The translations under genes were made by a program, and so were the position numbers. 5,075 nucleotides of DNA. It comes from JBDKTK01 sp039680225. Its GTDB lineage: Bacteria > Desulfobacterota > Syntrophia > Syntrophales > UBA4778. The notes under the pieces were generated by a model. It did not search any database, was not told the origin of the DNA, and worked only from the letters and a program-made list of their open reading frames with translations. Shown piece after piece: positions 4,890-5,075 of this stretch; the first letter of the stretch is position 1, and every line of letters begins with the position of its first letter. The stretch spans positions 1 through 5,075 of the forward strand of contig JBDKTK010000357.1 of NCBI GenBank assembly GCA_039680225.1. The letters are read 5' to 3'.

Positions 4890-5075
4890 TTGGAAGAAAA
4901 AACTCTAAACACATTGAGCAATCTCGGGACAATCCGTTGCGAGGTCAGATTCAAATTTATCAATCACATGAAAGACTCAAGCTTTTTTGACGAGCTTGAT
5001 TTCTGCAATTACGAGACGGGGAAATATGTCAAGGGGGCCGAGCTTCGCGATTGCCAGACCGGGTGCGAAATTTAC
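4890..5075 (+). CDS. Unrecognised protein, N-terminal fragment (3' end outside window)
   Basis: An open frame starts at TTG 4890 behind a strong GGAGGGG site and stays open for 62 codons to the window edge. The visible start is MEEKTLNTLSNLGTIRCEVR, and the fragment ends GAELRDCQTGCEIY. It is hydrophilic, with four cysteines (17, 39, 55, 59), no signal peptide and no membrane helix. I do not recognise the family. The late segment AELRDCQTGCEI faintly recalls the D-x-S-x-x-G turn of PilZ domains, but the arginine-rich PilZ start is not evident and I would not name it so. The strong Shine-Dalgarno and the sustained frame argue that it is real. It is divergent from the minus-strand DUF362 gene across 158 bases. 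Confidence 0.6.
   Translation, partial: MEEKTLNTLSNLGTIRCEVRFKFINHMKDSSFFDELDFCNYETGKYVKGAELRDCQTGCEIY

Noticed and set aside
4697..4963. 88-codon minus-strand open frame over the divergent intergenic region
   Set aside because: It overlaps the start of the DUF362 gene and the better-supported plus-strand start at 4890, and no family was recognised.

Overview
This 5,075-base window looks like part of the chromosome of a strictly anaerobic, moderately GC-rich Gram-negative bacterium. A Desulfobacterota or syntrophic deltaproteobacterial lineage is my best guess. The reasons are two DUF362 proteins carrying 2x[4Fe-4S] ferredoxin modules, a deltaproteobacterial-looking diadenylate cyclase, frequent TTG starts behind purine-rich ribosome binding sites, and a dispersed-type palindrome built on GCGAAGCG. 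The taxonomic placement is inference only.

Layout, left to right. (1) 1-248 (+): the last 81 codons of a metallo-beta-lactamase-fold hydrolase. (2) 347-1786 (+): a membrane diadenylate cyclase of the CdaA type, fused in one polypeptide to a YbbR (CdaR-like) C-terminal part. It should make the second messenger c-di-AMP. In Firmicutes and many other bacteria these two parts are separate neighbouring genes followed by glmM; here they are one gene and glmM does not follow. (3) 1787-1972: a 186-base non-coding stretch with a weak terminator-like hairpin and, just before the next gene, several mutually exclusive base-pairing possibilities. (4) 1973-3121 (+): a DUF362 protein with a C-terminal double [4Fe-4S] ferredoxin domain. 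(5) 3154-3573 (+): a small DUF1893 (TM1506-like, deaminase-like fold) protein 32 bases downstream, probably in the same transcript. (6) 3590-3665: a long imperfect palindrome flanked by an A-run and a T-run. It sits between convergent genes and probably acts as a bidirectional terminator; it looks like a dispersed repeat. (7) 3706-4731 (-): a second DUF362 protein of a different architecture, with the ferredoxin module inserted in the middle. (8) 4732-4889: a divergent intergenic region. (9) 4890-5075 (+): the start of an unrecognised gene that runs off the window.

The most interesting points are the single-chain CdaA-YbbR fusion with an RHT in place of the usual RHR active-site motif, the A8 tract exactly at its domain junction, the possible structured leader before the first DUF362 gene, and the DUF362-ferredoxin/DUF1893 pairing, whose biochemical role is unknown. 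I see no CRISPR array, tRNA, rRNA, transposase or phage gene.
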